A stretch of 18,104 nt of DNA, taken from assembly GCA_002339265.1 (NCBI GenBank), contig DDKG01000255.1:1-18104 (forward strand). Direction: 5' to 3'. This DNA comes from Massilia sp. UBA2604. GTDB lineage: Bacteria; Pseudomonadota; Gammaproteobacteria; Burkholderiales; Burkholderiaceae_D. The position numbers and the translations under genes are program-made. Under the pieces are notes generated by a model. It made no database searches. It worked only from the letters and a program-made list of their open reading frames with translations, and was not told the DNA's origin. This document shows, piece after piece, positions 7,107-14,804 of the stretch (position 1 is its first letter; the number at the start of each line of letters is the position of its first letter).

Positions 7107-8031
7107 CCATCTCCACGCCCGGCAGGTGGCATTCGCCCACCGCGCGCACCACCGCGTCGATCGCGGCGCGGCGGGTGAAGCTCTTGCGCCAGGCGATCAC
7201 CACGCGGCGCGACGGCGCCGGCGGCAGGAAGGGCACGTAGGTCAGCAGGCCATTCGGGTCTTTCAGGTCGTTCACCGAAGCGCGCGGCAGCACGGTCAGG
7301 CCGATGCCGCTGGCCACCATGTGGCGGATCGTCTCGAGCGACGAGCCTTCGAAGGTGCGCTGCATGCCGTTGCCCGCCATCGGCGCCGAGAAGCGCGCCA
7401 TTTCCGGGCACACCTCGAGCACCTGGTCGCGGAAGCAGTGGCCGGCGCCCAGCAGCAGCATGGTTTCGCTTTTCAGGTCTTCGGCCGAGATTTCCTTGCG
7501 GCCGGCCCACGGGTGATTGCGCGGCATGGCGACGATGAAGGGCTCGTCGTACAGCGGCTGCACTGACATGCCGTGGTCGGGCAGCGGCAGCGCCATGATG
7601 GCGGCGTCCAGCTCGCCCTGGCGCAGCAGTTCCAGCAGTTTATGCGTGTAGTTCTCTTGCAGCACCAGCGGCATCTGCGGCACGGTGTCGATCAGGTTCT
7701 TCACCAGCGGCGGCAGCAGATAGGGCCCGATGGTATAGATCACACCCAGGCGCAGCGGACCGGCTAGCGGATCCTTGTTCTGCTTGGCCAGCTCCTTGAT
7801 GGCGGCGGTCTGTTCCAGCACCCGTTCGGCCTGGGCCACGATCTGGGCGCCCAGCGGCGTCACGGAAACTTCGGAGCCGCCGCGCTCGAACAGGGTCACG
7901 CCCAGCTCATCTTCGAGTTTCTTGATGGCGACGGACAGGGTGGGCTGGGCCACAAAGCAGGCCTCGGCGGCATGGCCGAAGTGTTTGGCGCGCGCAACGG
8001 CGACAATGTATTTCAGCTCGGTCAGTGTCAT
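7084..8031 (-). CDS. oxyR: Hydrogen-peroxide-sensing regulator OxyR
   Basis: A 315-residue LysR-type regulator that senses peroxide by forming a disulfide and then activates antioxidant genes. The N-terminal winged helix (MTLTELKYIVAVARAKHFG, AQPTLSVAIKKLEDELG) and effector domain (GPYLLPPLV, SSLETIRHMVASGIGLTVLP) follow E. coli OxyR throughout. The two redox cysteines lie in GAGHCFRDQVLEVC. Counting from the ATG at 8031 they are residues 199 and 208, exactly the E. coli numbering, which fixes this start over an in-frame ATG nine codons upstream (8058). No strong Shine-Dalgarno is seen before either start. The TAG stop (7086-7084) lies inside the 3' end of the channel gene, so no terminator fits between them. 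It is divergent from pilU, with 152 bp between the starts. Confidence 0.93.
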   Translation of the reverse strand: MTLTELKYIVAVARAKHFGHAAEACFVAQPTLSVAIKKLEDELGVTLFERGGSEVSVTPLGAQIVAQAERVLEQTAAIKELAKQNKDPLAGPLRLGVIYTIGPYLLPPLVKNLIDTVPQMPLVLQENYTHKLLELLRQGELDAAIMALPLPDHGMSVQPLYDEPFIVAMPRNHPWAGRKEISAEDLKSETMLLLGAGHCFRDQVLEVCPEMARFSAPMAGNGMQRTFEGSSLETIRHMVASGIGLTVLPRASVNDLKDPNGLLTYVPFLPPAPSRRVVIAWRKSFTRRAAIDAVVRAVGECHLPGVEMVMLEAAA

Positions 8032-8136
8032 GTTTATGTGTTTCGGGTAGCGCACCATGGCCGGCGCCGGAGCGGCGGACCAGGATGAACACCCGTTTTA
8101 GCCATGAATTAATAGTTTAACGAGAATCATAGTCGA

Positions 8137-8142
8137 TATAAT
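8137..8142 (+). promoter_or_regulatory. Candidate -10 box for pilU in the oxyR-pilU divergent region
   Basis: A perfect TATAAT lies 41 bp before the pilU ATG, giving a predicted leader of about 35 bases. The -35 region at the right distance (around 8114-8121, AGTTTAAC) matches TTGACA poorly, so an activator may be needed. The whole 8100-8145 stretch is AT-rich compared with its surroundings and must also hold the oxyR promoter on the other strand. Confidence 0.4.
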
Positions 8143-8183
8143 TGCTTGGCAGGTTAGAGAGCTGCAATTTTTGAAAGGCCCGC

Positions 8184-9368
8184 ATGTCCTCGACGTTCGG
8201 CCCGGCGGAAGCCCAGGCCTATATCCACAAGCTGCTGACGGTGATGCACCACCAGGGCGGCTCCGACCTCTTCATCTCGGCTGACTTTCCTCCAAGCATC
8301 AAACACCAGGGGGCGATGAAGGCGCTCAGCCAGCAGCGCCTGACGGGGGAAGTCACGCGCGCACTGGCGCTGTCGATCATGAACGAGCGCCAGCGCGCCG
8401 AGTTCGAAGCCGAGATGGAATGCAATTTCGCGATCTCGCTGCCCGGCGTCTGCCGCTTCCGCGTCAATGTCTATGTGCAGCAGCAGAGCGTGGGCATGGT
8501 AGTGCGCACGATCGCCTCCGAGATTCCCAACTTCGAGAAACTCGACCTGCCCGAGGTGCTGAAGGACGTGGTGATGACCAAGCGCGGCCTGGTGCTGGTG
8601 GTGGGCGGCACCGGTTCCGGCAAGTCGACCACGCTGGCGGCGATGATCGACTACCGCAACAGCAACTCGGCCGGCCACATCATCACGGTGGAAGACCCGG
8701 TGGAGTACGTCCACAAGAACAAGCAGTGCCTGGTGACGCACCGCGAGGTCGGCGTCGACACCCTGTCGTGGCACCACGCGCTGAAGAACACGCTGCGCCA
8801 GGCGCCGGACGTGATCCTGATCGGAGAAATTCGCGACACCGAGACGATGGAACACGCGATCGCGTTCGCCGAGACCGGCCACCTGTGCCTGGGCACGCTG
8901 CACGCAAATAACGCCAACCAGACGATGGACCGCATCATCAACTTCTTCCCGGAAGAGCGGCGTAACCAGCTGCTGATGGATCTGTCGTCGAACCTGCGCG
9001 CTATCGTCTCGCAGCGGCTGGTGCGCACCGAAGACGGAAATGGCCGCAAGGCGGCCATCGAGATCCTGCTCAACACGCCGACCATCGGCGAGATGATCCT
9101 CAAGGGGAACTTCCAGAACATCAAGGAGATCATGCACAAGTCGCGCGAACTGGGCATGTGCACCTTCGACCAGGCCTTGTTCGAGCTGTACAACAAGGGC
9201 CTGATCAGCTACGACGAGGCGATCCGCAATGCCGATTCGGCCAACGGCCTGCGCCTGCAGATCAAGCTGTCGGGCGAGCGCCGCGAACCGGGCGCCGCCG
9301 CCACGCGGCCGGCCGAGTTGTCGATGGCGATCGAGGAAGAACCCTCTGACGACGAGCCGAAACACTGA
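8184..9368 (+). CDS. pilU: Type IV pilus retraction ATPase-like protein PilU
   Basis: A 394-residue cytoplasmic hexameric ATPase of the PilT/PilU group that works with PilT to retract type IV pili in twitching motility. Domain order is an N-terminal PAS-like part (GGSDLFISADFPPSIKHQG, ECNFAIS, GVCRFRVN) and a RecA-like core. The core has Walker A GGTGSGKST (141-149), the Asp box ITVEDPVEYVH, Walker B DVILIGEIRD and the His box TGHLCLGTLHANN. NFFPEERRNQLLMDLSSNLRAIVSQRLV and DSANGLRLQIKL at the C-terminus are PilU-like rather than PilT-like. A charged tail of about 30 residues follows. GAAAGG (8173-8178) lies five bases before the ATG. The usual partner pilT is not beside it here. The rfaE2 start is 21 bp downstream. 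Confidence 0.92.
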   Translation: MSSTFGPAEAQAYIHKLLTVMHHQGGSDLFISADFPPSIKHQGAMKALSQQRLTGEVTRALALSIMNERQRAEFEAEMECNFAISLPGVCRFRVNVYVQQQSVGMVVRTIASEIPNFEKLDLPEVLKDVVMTKRGLVLVVGGTGSGKSTTLAAMIDYRNSNSAGHIITVEDPVEYVHKNKQCLVTHREVGVDTLSWHHALKNTLRQAPDVILIGEIRDTETMEHAIAFAETGHLCLGTLHANNANQTMDRIINFFPEERRNQLLMDLSSNLRAIVSQRLVRTEDGNGRKAAIEILLNTPTIGEMILKGNFQNIKEIMHKSRELGMCTFDQALFELYNKGLISYDEAIRNADSANGLRLQIKLSGERREPGAAATRPAELSMAIEEEPSDDEPKH

Positions 9369-9389
9369 CATTCGCTTTATTTTTACCTT

Positions 9390-9863
9390 ATGCCTTCATT
9401 TGAAAACAAGATCTGCACGCGCGCCGAGCTGGCTGCGCGTATTTCCGCCTTGCCGAAACCGGTCGTCCTGACCAACGGCGTGTTCGACATCCTGCACCGC
9501 GGCCACGTGACTTACCTGGCGCAGGCGCGCGAGCTGGGAGGATCGCTGGTGGTGGCGGTGAACACCGACGCCTCGGTCAAGCGCCTGGGCAAGGGCGACG
9601 ACCGCCCGCACAACACCCTGGCTGACCGCATGGCGGTGCTGGCGGCGCTGGAATCCGTCGGCCTGGTGGTCGAGTTCGACGAAGACACCGCGCTCGAGGT
9701 GGTGCAGGAAGGCAGGCCCGACATCTACGCCAAGGGCGGTGATTACACGATGGACCAGATCCCGGAAGGGAAAGCCGTGCTGGCCTACGGCGGCAGGGCG
9801 GTGGCGATCGATTTCGAGCACGACCGCTCGACCACCAAGCTGGTGGCGCGGATCCGGGGCTGA
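9390..9863 (+). CDS. rfaE2: D-glycero-beta-D-manno-heptose 1-phosphate adenylyltransferase
   Basis: A 157-residue nucleotidyltransferase matching the C-terminal half of E. coli HldE (RfaE domain II). It converts heptose 1-phosphate and ATP to ADP-heptose for the lipopolysaccharide core. The signature TNGVFDILHRGHVTYL holds the HxGH motif (His36, His39). Further family segments are NTDASVKRLGKGDDRP, ADRMAVLAALESV, KGGDYTMDQIPEG and STTKLV. It is a stand-alone form (also called HldC); the kinase half (HldA) is not in the window. The start at 9390 is preceded by a T-rich stretch with no Shine-Dalgarno, which is unusual, and pilU ends 21 bp upstream. The next gene begins after a 5-bp gap, suggesting a shared transcript. 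Confidence 0.92.
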   Translation: MPSFENKICTRAELAARISALPKPVVLTNGVFDILHRGHVTYLAQARELGGSLVVAVNTDASVKRLGKGDDRPHNTLADRMAVLAALESVGLVVEFDEDTALEVVQEGRPDIYAKGGDYTMDQIPEGKAVLAYGGRAVAIDFEHDRSTTKLVARIRG

Positions 9864-9868
9864 GCGGC

Positions 9869-11047
9869 ATGTCGACGCTGCCCGAGCTGCCTGCCGATCT
9901 GGCGACCCTGTACCCCCGTTCTCCGGATGACATTGTCAATCTCGAGCATGGATACTTCGGGGCCATGGCGCTGACGGTGCAGGAAGCTTTGGCACAGGCG
10001 ATCCGCTACACGAATACCCACCTGAGCCCCTTCCTGCGCGGCGAGCTCGGGCACAAGCATGCCGAGACGCTGCGCGTTCGGCTCGAGCAGCTGATCAACG
10101 CCGCGCCGCATGAAATCCTGCTCACGCGCAGCGCCAGCGAGTCGATGCAGGTGCTGATCGGCGGGTACCACGCGCTGGAGCCGGGCGACGCCGTGCTGTG
10201 GTCGAACCTGGATTATCCGGCCATGCGCTACGCGATGGCCTGGCTCGAACGGCGGCGCGGCGCGCGGCCGGTCGAGGTGCAGCTGGATTTGCCGCTGGGC
10301 CGCGACGACTTGCTCGCGCAGTACGAAAAGGCGATCCGCGATACGCCGGGCCTCAAGCTGATGCTGCTGTCGCAGGTGTATCCGGCCAACGGCCAGCTGG
10401 CGCCGGTGCGCGAGATAGTGGCCATGGCGCGCGAGCGCGGCATCGACGTGCTGGTCGACAGCGCGCATGCGTTGGGACAGGTTGCGCTGGACGTGCAGGC
10501 GATGGGTGTCGATTTCGCCGGCTTCAACCTGCATAAATGGATTGGCGCGCCGCCGGGACTGGGTTTCGTCTATATTCGCGCCGCCTGCCTGGAGCGGATC
10601 GAGCCGCATTTCGGCGACCGCGATTATCCGGAGGACGACATCCGCGGCCGCCTGCACGGGGGCATGCCGCCGGTGAGCGCCATCATGGCGGCGCCGAGCG
10701 CGCTCGACGTCCATGAGCGGCTCGGCGGGGCCGCGGCAAAGGAGGCGCGCCTGAACTGGCTGCGCAGATACTGGATGCGGCGCGTGGCCGAGCTTCCAGG
10801 CTTGCGCCTGCTGACGCCGCTCGATGGCGGCACCGCGCTGGCGGCGTTCACGATCGACGGCATGATGGCGCGCGAGGTGCAGGCGGTGCTGATGGAGCGC
10901 TTTGGCGTGTTTACGGTCGAGCGCTATGTCGGCGACACGAGCGTCGTGCGCGTGACGGTGGCGCTGACCACGACCACCGGAGAACTGGACCGCTTGGTGG
11001 CGGCTTTGCAGGTGCTGGCGCGCGAAGCAGCCGGGCGGTCTGCCTAG
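9869..11047 (+). CDS. Class V aminotransferase-fold PLP-dependent enzyme
   Basis: A 392-residue cytoplasmic enzyme of fold-type I, class V (isopenicillin N epimerase, cysteine desulfurase and kynureninase relatives). The cofactor site is recognisable: the Schiff-base lysine is Lys223 in FNLHKWIGAPPGLGFVYIR, the cofactor-contacting DSAH motif is at Asp197-His200, and SASESMQVLIGGY binds the phosphate region. The closest resemblance by pattern is to the isopenicillin-N-epimerase-like group, but that label does not fix the substrate; no thiolation or sulfur-transfer partner is adjacent. The ATG follows the rfaE2 stop by five bases without a strong Shine-Dalgarno, so translational coupling is likely. 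It converges on the small unknown gene at 11060 with only 12 bp between the stops, and I see no terminator there. Confidence 0.82.
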   Translation: MSTLPELPADLATLYPRSPDDIVNLEHGYFGAMALTVQEALAQAIRYTNTHLSPFLRGELGHKHAETLRVRLEQLINAAPHEILLTRSASESMQVLIGGYHALEPGDAVLWSNLDYPAMRYAMAWLERRRGARPVEVQLDLPLGRDDLLAQYEKAIRDTPGLKLMLLSQVYPANGQLAPVREIVAMARERGIDVLVDSAHALGQVALDVQAMGVDFAGFNLHKWIGAPPGLGFVYIRAACLERIEPHFGDRDYPEDDIRGRLHGGMPPVSAIMAAPSALDVHERLGGAAAKEARLNWLRRYWMRRVAELPGLRLLTPLDGGTALAAFTIDGMMAREVQAVLMERFGVFTVERYVGDTSVVRVTVALTTTTGELDRLVAALQVLAREAAGRSA

Positions 11048-11059
11048 GCCTGCCGCTAT

Positions 11060-11425
11060 TCAGCTTGCCGTGGCGGGCGTGCGGTCGTACTGCACGACAC
11101 CGCCCGGCGACAGCGTGAACACCAGGTCGCACTGCGCGAAGATGTCGGCGCTCACGCCATCGTGGACCGAGTCGTAGAGCCAGGCGGCCATCGCGGCGTT
11201 GGTCGCGTGCATCTCGATGTCCGGGGCGGGTTTGCCTGCGGCCAGCGCATCGGCGAGTTCCTGGACGAAGAAGGGGATGGCGCCGCCGGTCCACTCGGCG
11301 CCGCGCTCGCGCGCCTCGGCCTCGCGCGGCTGCGCCATCGCCATCAGCGCGGCGGCGTCGACCTGGGTTTCCACGGCCAGGGTTGGTTCGGATTGGTCGT
11401 CGGTCGTGTAGACACGGATCAGCAT
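11060..11425 (-). CDS. Hypothetical protein
   Basis: I do not recognise this 121-residue protein. It starts MLIRVYTTDDQSEPTLAVETQVD and has an Ala-rich, mostly acidic middle with no signal peptide or membrane segment, one cysteine (in FAQCDLVFTL) and a beta-like C-terminal part (LVFTLSPGGVVQYDR). It is read on the minus strand, 57 bp behind the FAD oxidase gene, and is probably cotranscribed with it. The Shine-Dalgarno is weak (GAAAG about ten bases upstream). Codon use is like the neighbouring high-G+C genes, and the frame is open throughout, so it is probably real. No function is proposed. Confidence 0.65.
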   Translation of the reverse strand: MLIRVYTTDDQSEPTLAVETQVDAAALMAMAQPREAEARERGAEWTGGAIPFFVQELADALAAGKPAPDIEMHATNAAMAAWLYDSVHDGVSADIFAQCDLVFTLSPGGVVQYDRTPATAS

Positions 11426-11482
11426 GGTGTTCGCTTTCGTTAGTTAGGGGCGGCAGCTTACAGGAAGACGCGAGCAGCAGTC

Positions 11483-12892
11483 TTACCGTTCGCCGTCGGC
11501 GACATGGTACGCGTCCCACAGCTTGTTGCGGAAGCGGTTGTGCGGATCGACCCGGCGCTTGAGCGCGAAAAAGCGACCGGCATCCGGATAGGCCGCATGG
11601 AATTGCGCCACGGTCGCGTGAATCTGGTAGGGCAGGTAAAAGCTGCCGCCCTGGGCCGTCGCGGCATCGACCAGCTCGCGCGTCCAGGCGCGCACCGCCT
11701 CGCGGTCGCGCGGCGCGGTCTGCTGGCGGTAGTACAGCACGAAAGCGAACACGTCGGTGCGGGCCCAGGCCAGCAGGGTGCCCGGGTCCTTGCGTGCGTG
11801 GCGGATCGAGACGTTGATGACATTCACCTCGTGGCGACGCAGGATGGCGCGCAGCTGCTGCGCGAAGCGCTCCATCGCGGCGACCGGTACGAAATACTCT
11901 TGCAGCGCATACGCCGTCCCGGCGCCGGCCAGCGGCGCGAGCGAATGGATGTCGAGGCCGGCCTGGTGGTTGCGCCACTCGACCGAATCCGTCGAATACA
12001 ACAGCGGTTCGAGGATGCGCCGGCGCAGTTCCTTGCCACAGTGCGAAGCCGAGATCACTTCCTGCAGCCGGCGTTCGATGCGGTAATCGCCGCCGGTGGC
12101 GGTGAGGCGGTTGGGCAAGGTCACCGCGCGGCCGGTGCGCGAGAACGTCACCGCGCGCACCAGCGTGTAGTCGTCGGGATACAAGGTGGCGTTGTGCATC
12201 ACGGCGTCCGCATCTGGGCCGATGCGCGTTTCGAAAAAGCGGCGGTAGCTCGACAAGGGCATGACGTGGGTGCGCCGCTCGAGTGGGCCGTTGTCGGCCA
12301 GGCGCAGGGTCGCTTCCACGATCACGCCGATGCCGCCGTAGCCGCCGATTGCGCCATAAAAGAGGTCGCTGTTGCGGGTGGGGCTGGCGGCGACCAGCGT
12401 GCCGTCGGCCAGGATCAGCCGGATCGCTTCCACGCTCGACACCAGCGGACCTTGCCCGACATAGCGGCCATGGGCGTTGACGCCGAGCGAGCCGCCCACG
12501 GTGAAATCGGCATACGACTGCATCACCTGCAGCGCCAGGTCGTGCGGGTCGATGACGGCCTGGATGCGGCGCCAGGTGATGCCCGGCTGGACGGTGATGC
12601 GGCGTTCGGCCGGATTGAGGTGCAGCACGCGGTCGAAGCCGCGCATGTCCAGGTGCAGCGAACGGTCGGCAGCGATCTGGCCGCCCATGCTGTAGCGGGC
12701 GCCGCCGATCGAGACCGGACCGGCGTGCGTGCGCAGGGCGGCCACGATCTCGTCCACCGTGCGCGGGACCAGGATGCGGTCGACATCGACCGGGTTCAGC
12801 AGCGTGGCGTCGTTCACCACCGCGCGTGGATGGGCGGTGGCGGGTAGGCCGAGCGCGGCGAGGGCGAGCGCCAGGCGGCGGCGAGAGGGCAT
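11483..12892 (-). CDS. Exported FAD-binding oxidase (VAO/PCMH-type, aldonolactone-oxidase-like)
   Basis: A 469-residue flavoprotein of the vanillyl-alcohol-oxidase superfamily. A signal peptide is likely (MPSRRRLALALAALGLPATAHP), so it acts outside the cytoplasm. The FAD domain shows PRTVDEIVAALR, GGARYSMGGQ (63-72), GITWRRIQAVID, GGSLGVNAHGRYVGQGPLVSSVEAI and YGGIGVIVEATLRL. The C-terminal VDPHNRFRNKLWDAY resembles the end of L-gulonolactone/arabinonolactone oxidases. In that family the residue before Ser in the first motif is often the histidine that holds FAD covalently; here it is Tyr67. The substrate is unknown, probably a sugar lactone or alcohol. Start choice: ATG at 12892 opens the signal peptide directly; a GTG at 12907 has a better Shine-Dalgarno (GGAG, eight bases away) and would add five residues. 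The unknown gene at 11425 follows. Confidence 0.82.
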   Translation of the reverse strand: MPSRRRLALALAALGLPATAHPRAVVNDATLLNPVDVDRILVPRTVDEIVAALRTHAGPVSIGGARYSMGGQIAADRSLHLDMRGFDRVLHLNPAERRITVQPGITWRRIQAVIDPHDLALQVMQSYADFTVGGSLGVNAHGRYVGQGPLVSSVEAIRLILADGTLVAASPTRNSDLFYGAIGGYGGIGVIVEATLRLADNGPLERRTHVMPLSSYRRFFETRIGPDADAVMHNATLYPDDYTLVRAVTFSRTGRAVTLPNRLTATGGDYRIERRLQEVISASHCGKELRRRILEPLLYSTDSVEWRNHQAGLDIHSLAPLAGAGTAYALQEYFVPVAAMERFAQQLRAILRRHEVNVINVSIRHARKDPGTLLAWARTDVFAFVLYYRQQTAPRDREAVRAWTRELVDAATAQGGSFYLPYQIHATVAQFHAAYPDAGRFFALKRRVDPHNRFRNKLWDAYHVADGER

Positions 12893-12982
12893 CGACGATC
12901 TCGACACGCGGCGATCTCCAGGGCAGGGCAATGGATGAGCAAACTACGCAATGGCGATGCCGGTGTCAACGGCTGGGGTCCT

Positions 12983-12988
12983 TATAAT
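12983..12988 (+). promoter_or_regulatory. Candidate -10 box for the SGNH hydrolase gene
   Basis: A perfect TATAAT lies 33 bp before the hydrolase ATG. No good -35 hexamer is found at 16-18 bp upstream (CCGGTG at 12960-12965), so the call rests on the -10 alone and its position. Confidence 0.4.
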
Positions 12989-13021
12989 GAGCGCTGCATA
13001 AATCCTCCAAGGAATACCGCA

Positions 13022-14188
13022 ATGACGCTGTCCTTTCATTCACCGATCACGCCAGACCTGATCCACGGCGCCGTCGAACTCGAGCGCACCGAAGCGGGCC
13101 TGTTGCCGCACCGCTTGCCCGCCTGGGCGCGCGCCCAATGCCAGGATCCGCAGCTGGCGATGGTGGAGGCGCAGCCTTCCGGCGTGCGCCTGGCGCTGCG
13201 CACCGCGGCGACTGTGGTTGAATTGGTCGTGTTGCCGACCAAGCGCCGCTACGGCGACATGGCGCCGCGCCCGGATGGCATCTATGACCTGCTGGTCGAT
13301 GGCCAGCTGGTGCAGCAGGCGAGCGCGTCGGGCGGCAAGATCATGGACATCGACATGCTGTCCGGCGCAGCGAAGATGCTGCCGGGCGGACTGCAGCGGC
13401 TGCGTTTTGCCGGCCTGCCGCCGGACGACAAGACGGTCGAGATCTGGCTGCCGCATGACGAGACGACCGAGCTGGTGGCGCTGGATGCGGATGCGCCGAT
13501 CGCACCGCTTGCCGATTTCGGCAAACGCCGCTGGCTGCACCATGGCAGCTCCATCAGCCAGGGCTCGAATGCGACCAACCCGACCGGCATCTGGCCGGCC
13601 GTGGCCGCGCACATGGCCGGCGTCGATCTGCTCAATCTCGGCTTGGGCGGCAGTGCTTTGTTGGACCCGTTCACCGCGCGCACGATCCGCGACTTGCCGG
13701 CCGACGTGATCAGTCTCAAGCTGGGAATCAACCTCGTCAACACGGATGCGATGCGGCTGCGCGCGTTCGGGCCGGCCGTGCACGGTTTTCTCGACACGAT
13801 CAGGGAAGGGCATCGGACCACGCCGCTGCTGGTGATCTCGCCGACCTGGTGCCCGATCCATGAAACGACGCCCGGCCCGACCATGTTCGATGGCAAGGCG
13901 CTGGAAAAGGGCAAGTTGCTGTTCCGCGCGATGGGCAATGACGCCGAGCGTCGGCAGGGCAAGCTGACCCTCGGCGTGATTCGCGAGCAGTTGCAGAAGA
14001 TCGTGCAGCAGCGGGCGCTGGCCGATGCGAATATTTATTATCTCGACGGCAGGGAGCTTTACGGCCCCGAGGACAATGCGCGTTATCCTCTGCCCGATGA
14101 GCTGCATCCCGAGGCGGAGGCGCATCGCTTGATCGGCGAACGCTTTTGCGAGTTGGCGTTTCGAGCCGGCGCGTTTGGCGAGGCCTGA
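13022..14188 (+). CDS. SGNH/GDSL-family hydrolase with N-terminal accessory domain
   Basis: A 388-residue probable esterase or deacetylase. The C-terminal half (from about residue 165) is an SGNH domain. Block I is HHGSSISQG with nucleophile Ser177, block II NLGLGGSA, block III LKLGIN with its Asn, and block V DELHPEAEAH with the Asp359/His362 pair. The N-terminal 160 residues look like a beta-sandwich of the kind found before the esterase domain in SsfX3-like proteins (KRRYGDMAPRPDGIYDLLVDG). No signal peptide is seen, so it is probably cytoplasmic. The ATG at 13022 was chosen because AAGGA (13009-13013) is eight bases upstream and TATAAT lies at 12983; the open frame extends back to 12935 without support. 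It is divergent from the FAD oxidase. The natural substrate is unknown. Confidence 0.85.
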   Translation: MTLSFHSPITPDLIHGAVELERTEAGLLPHRLPAWARAQCQDPQLAMVEAQPSGVRLALRTAATVVELVVLPTKRRYGDMAPRPDGIYDLLVDGQLVQQASASGGKIMDIDMLSGAAKMLPGGLQRLRFAGLPPDDKTVEIWLPHDETTELVALDADAPIAPLADFGKRRWLHHGSSISQGSNATNPTGIWPAVAAHMAGVDLLNLGLGGSALLDPFTARTIRDLPADVISLKLGINLVNTDAMRLRAFGPAVHGFLDTIREGHRTTPLLVISPTWCPIHETTPGPTMFDGKALEKGKLLFRAMGNDAERRQGKLTLGVIREQLQKIVQQRALADANIYYLDGRELYGPEDNARYPLPDELHPEAEAHRLIGERFCELAFRAGAFGEA

Positions 14189-14237
14189 GTCTTAGAGAGT
14201 TTAACCAACGCTTTTATTATCGACCTGTGAGCATTCC

Positions 14238-14735
14238 ATGAATGTTGATACCAATCCAGACAATCTGATTTCTCTCCTGTCGCTCATGCCGCATCCTGAA
14301 GGAGGTCACTTCAAGGAGACATACCGGAGTCAACACTGTGTGACCAGGATGGAGGACGGGATAAGCCGTTCGGCCTCCACTGCGATCTATTACCTCCTTC
14401 GTGGAGGGGAGAGGTCAACCTGGCATCGGATTCGATCGGACGAGATGTGGCATTTTTATGAAGGCGCGCCAATTCGAATCTATGTCCTGGAACCGGATGG
14501 GGGAATCAGCGTTCTTAGACTCGGTAATCCATTGCGGCATCAGGACGCGGATTTCCAGGCGCTGGTTCCTGCCGGGCGCTGGTTCGCCGCTGAATGCGAG
14601 GAGCCGAAGGGCTTTAGCCTGGTAGGTTGTACTGTAGCGCCCGGTTTTGAATTTGAAGAATTTGAGATTGGGGATGAAGGCTTTCTTAAACAGCATTGGC
14701 CCCAGCATTCAGAGCTGATCGCACGCTTGAGGTAA
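14238..14735 (+). CDS. Cupin_5 (DUF985) family protein
   Basis: A 165-residue single-domain cupin. The family landmarks are LMPHPEGGHFKETYRS (16-31), STAIYYLLRGGERSTWHRIRSDEMWHFYEG (47-76), LVPAGRWFAA and LVGCTVAPGFEFEEFEI, ending with a QHWPQHSEL helix. His63, Glu69 and His72 match the first cupin metal motif, so a metal site is plausible. The biochemical role of the family is poorly defined; some members have been linked to sugar or amino-acid-derived ligands, but I assign none. By hand count of sampled 60-base lines, G+C is about half, against about two thirds in the hydrolase upstream, and the codons are correspondingly less G/C-ended. This suggests recent acquisition. Only a weak ribosome site precedes the ATG; a TATTAT at 14215-14220 could be a -10 box. 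Confidence 0.85.
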   Translation: MNVDTNPDNLISLLSLMPHPEGGHFKETYRSQHCVTRMEDGISRSASTAIYYLLRGGERSTWHRIRSDEMWHFYEGAPIRIYVLEPDGGISVLRLGNPLRHQDADFQALVPAGRWFAAECEEPKGFSLVGCTVAPGFEFEEFEIGDEGFLKQHWPQHSELIARLR

Positions 14736-14804
14736 CGATGAGATTGCGAAGGCGCGTTTGGTTTGGTACTGGCCGATGCGGACATCTTGGAGACCAAATA
14801 TCAT

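Noticed and set aside
8112..8132. Two ATAG elements as an OxyR binding site
   Set aside because: The copies (8112-8115 and 8129-8132) are 17 bp apart and lack the CTAT partners, so they do not fit the ATAG-N7-CTAT-N7-ATAG-N7-CTAT pattern.
11504..12847. 447-codon plus-strand open frame opposite the FAD oxidase
   Set aside because: No motifs and a biased composition; the minus strand carries the whole flavoprotein pattern.
13040..14125. 361-codon minus-strand open frame opposite the SGNH hydrolase
   Set aside because: Same shadow effect; the hydrolase catalytic blocks are on the plus strand.
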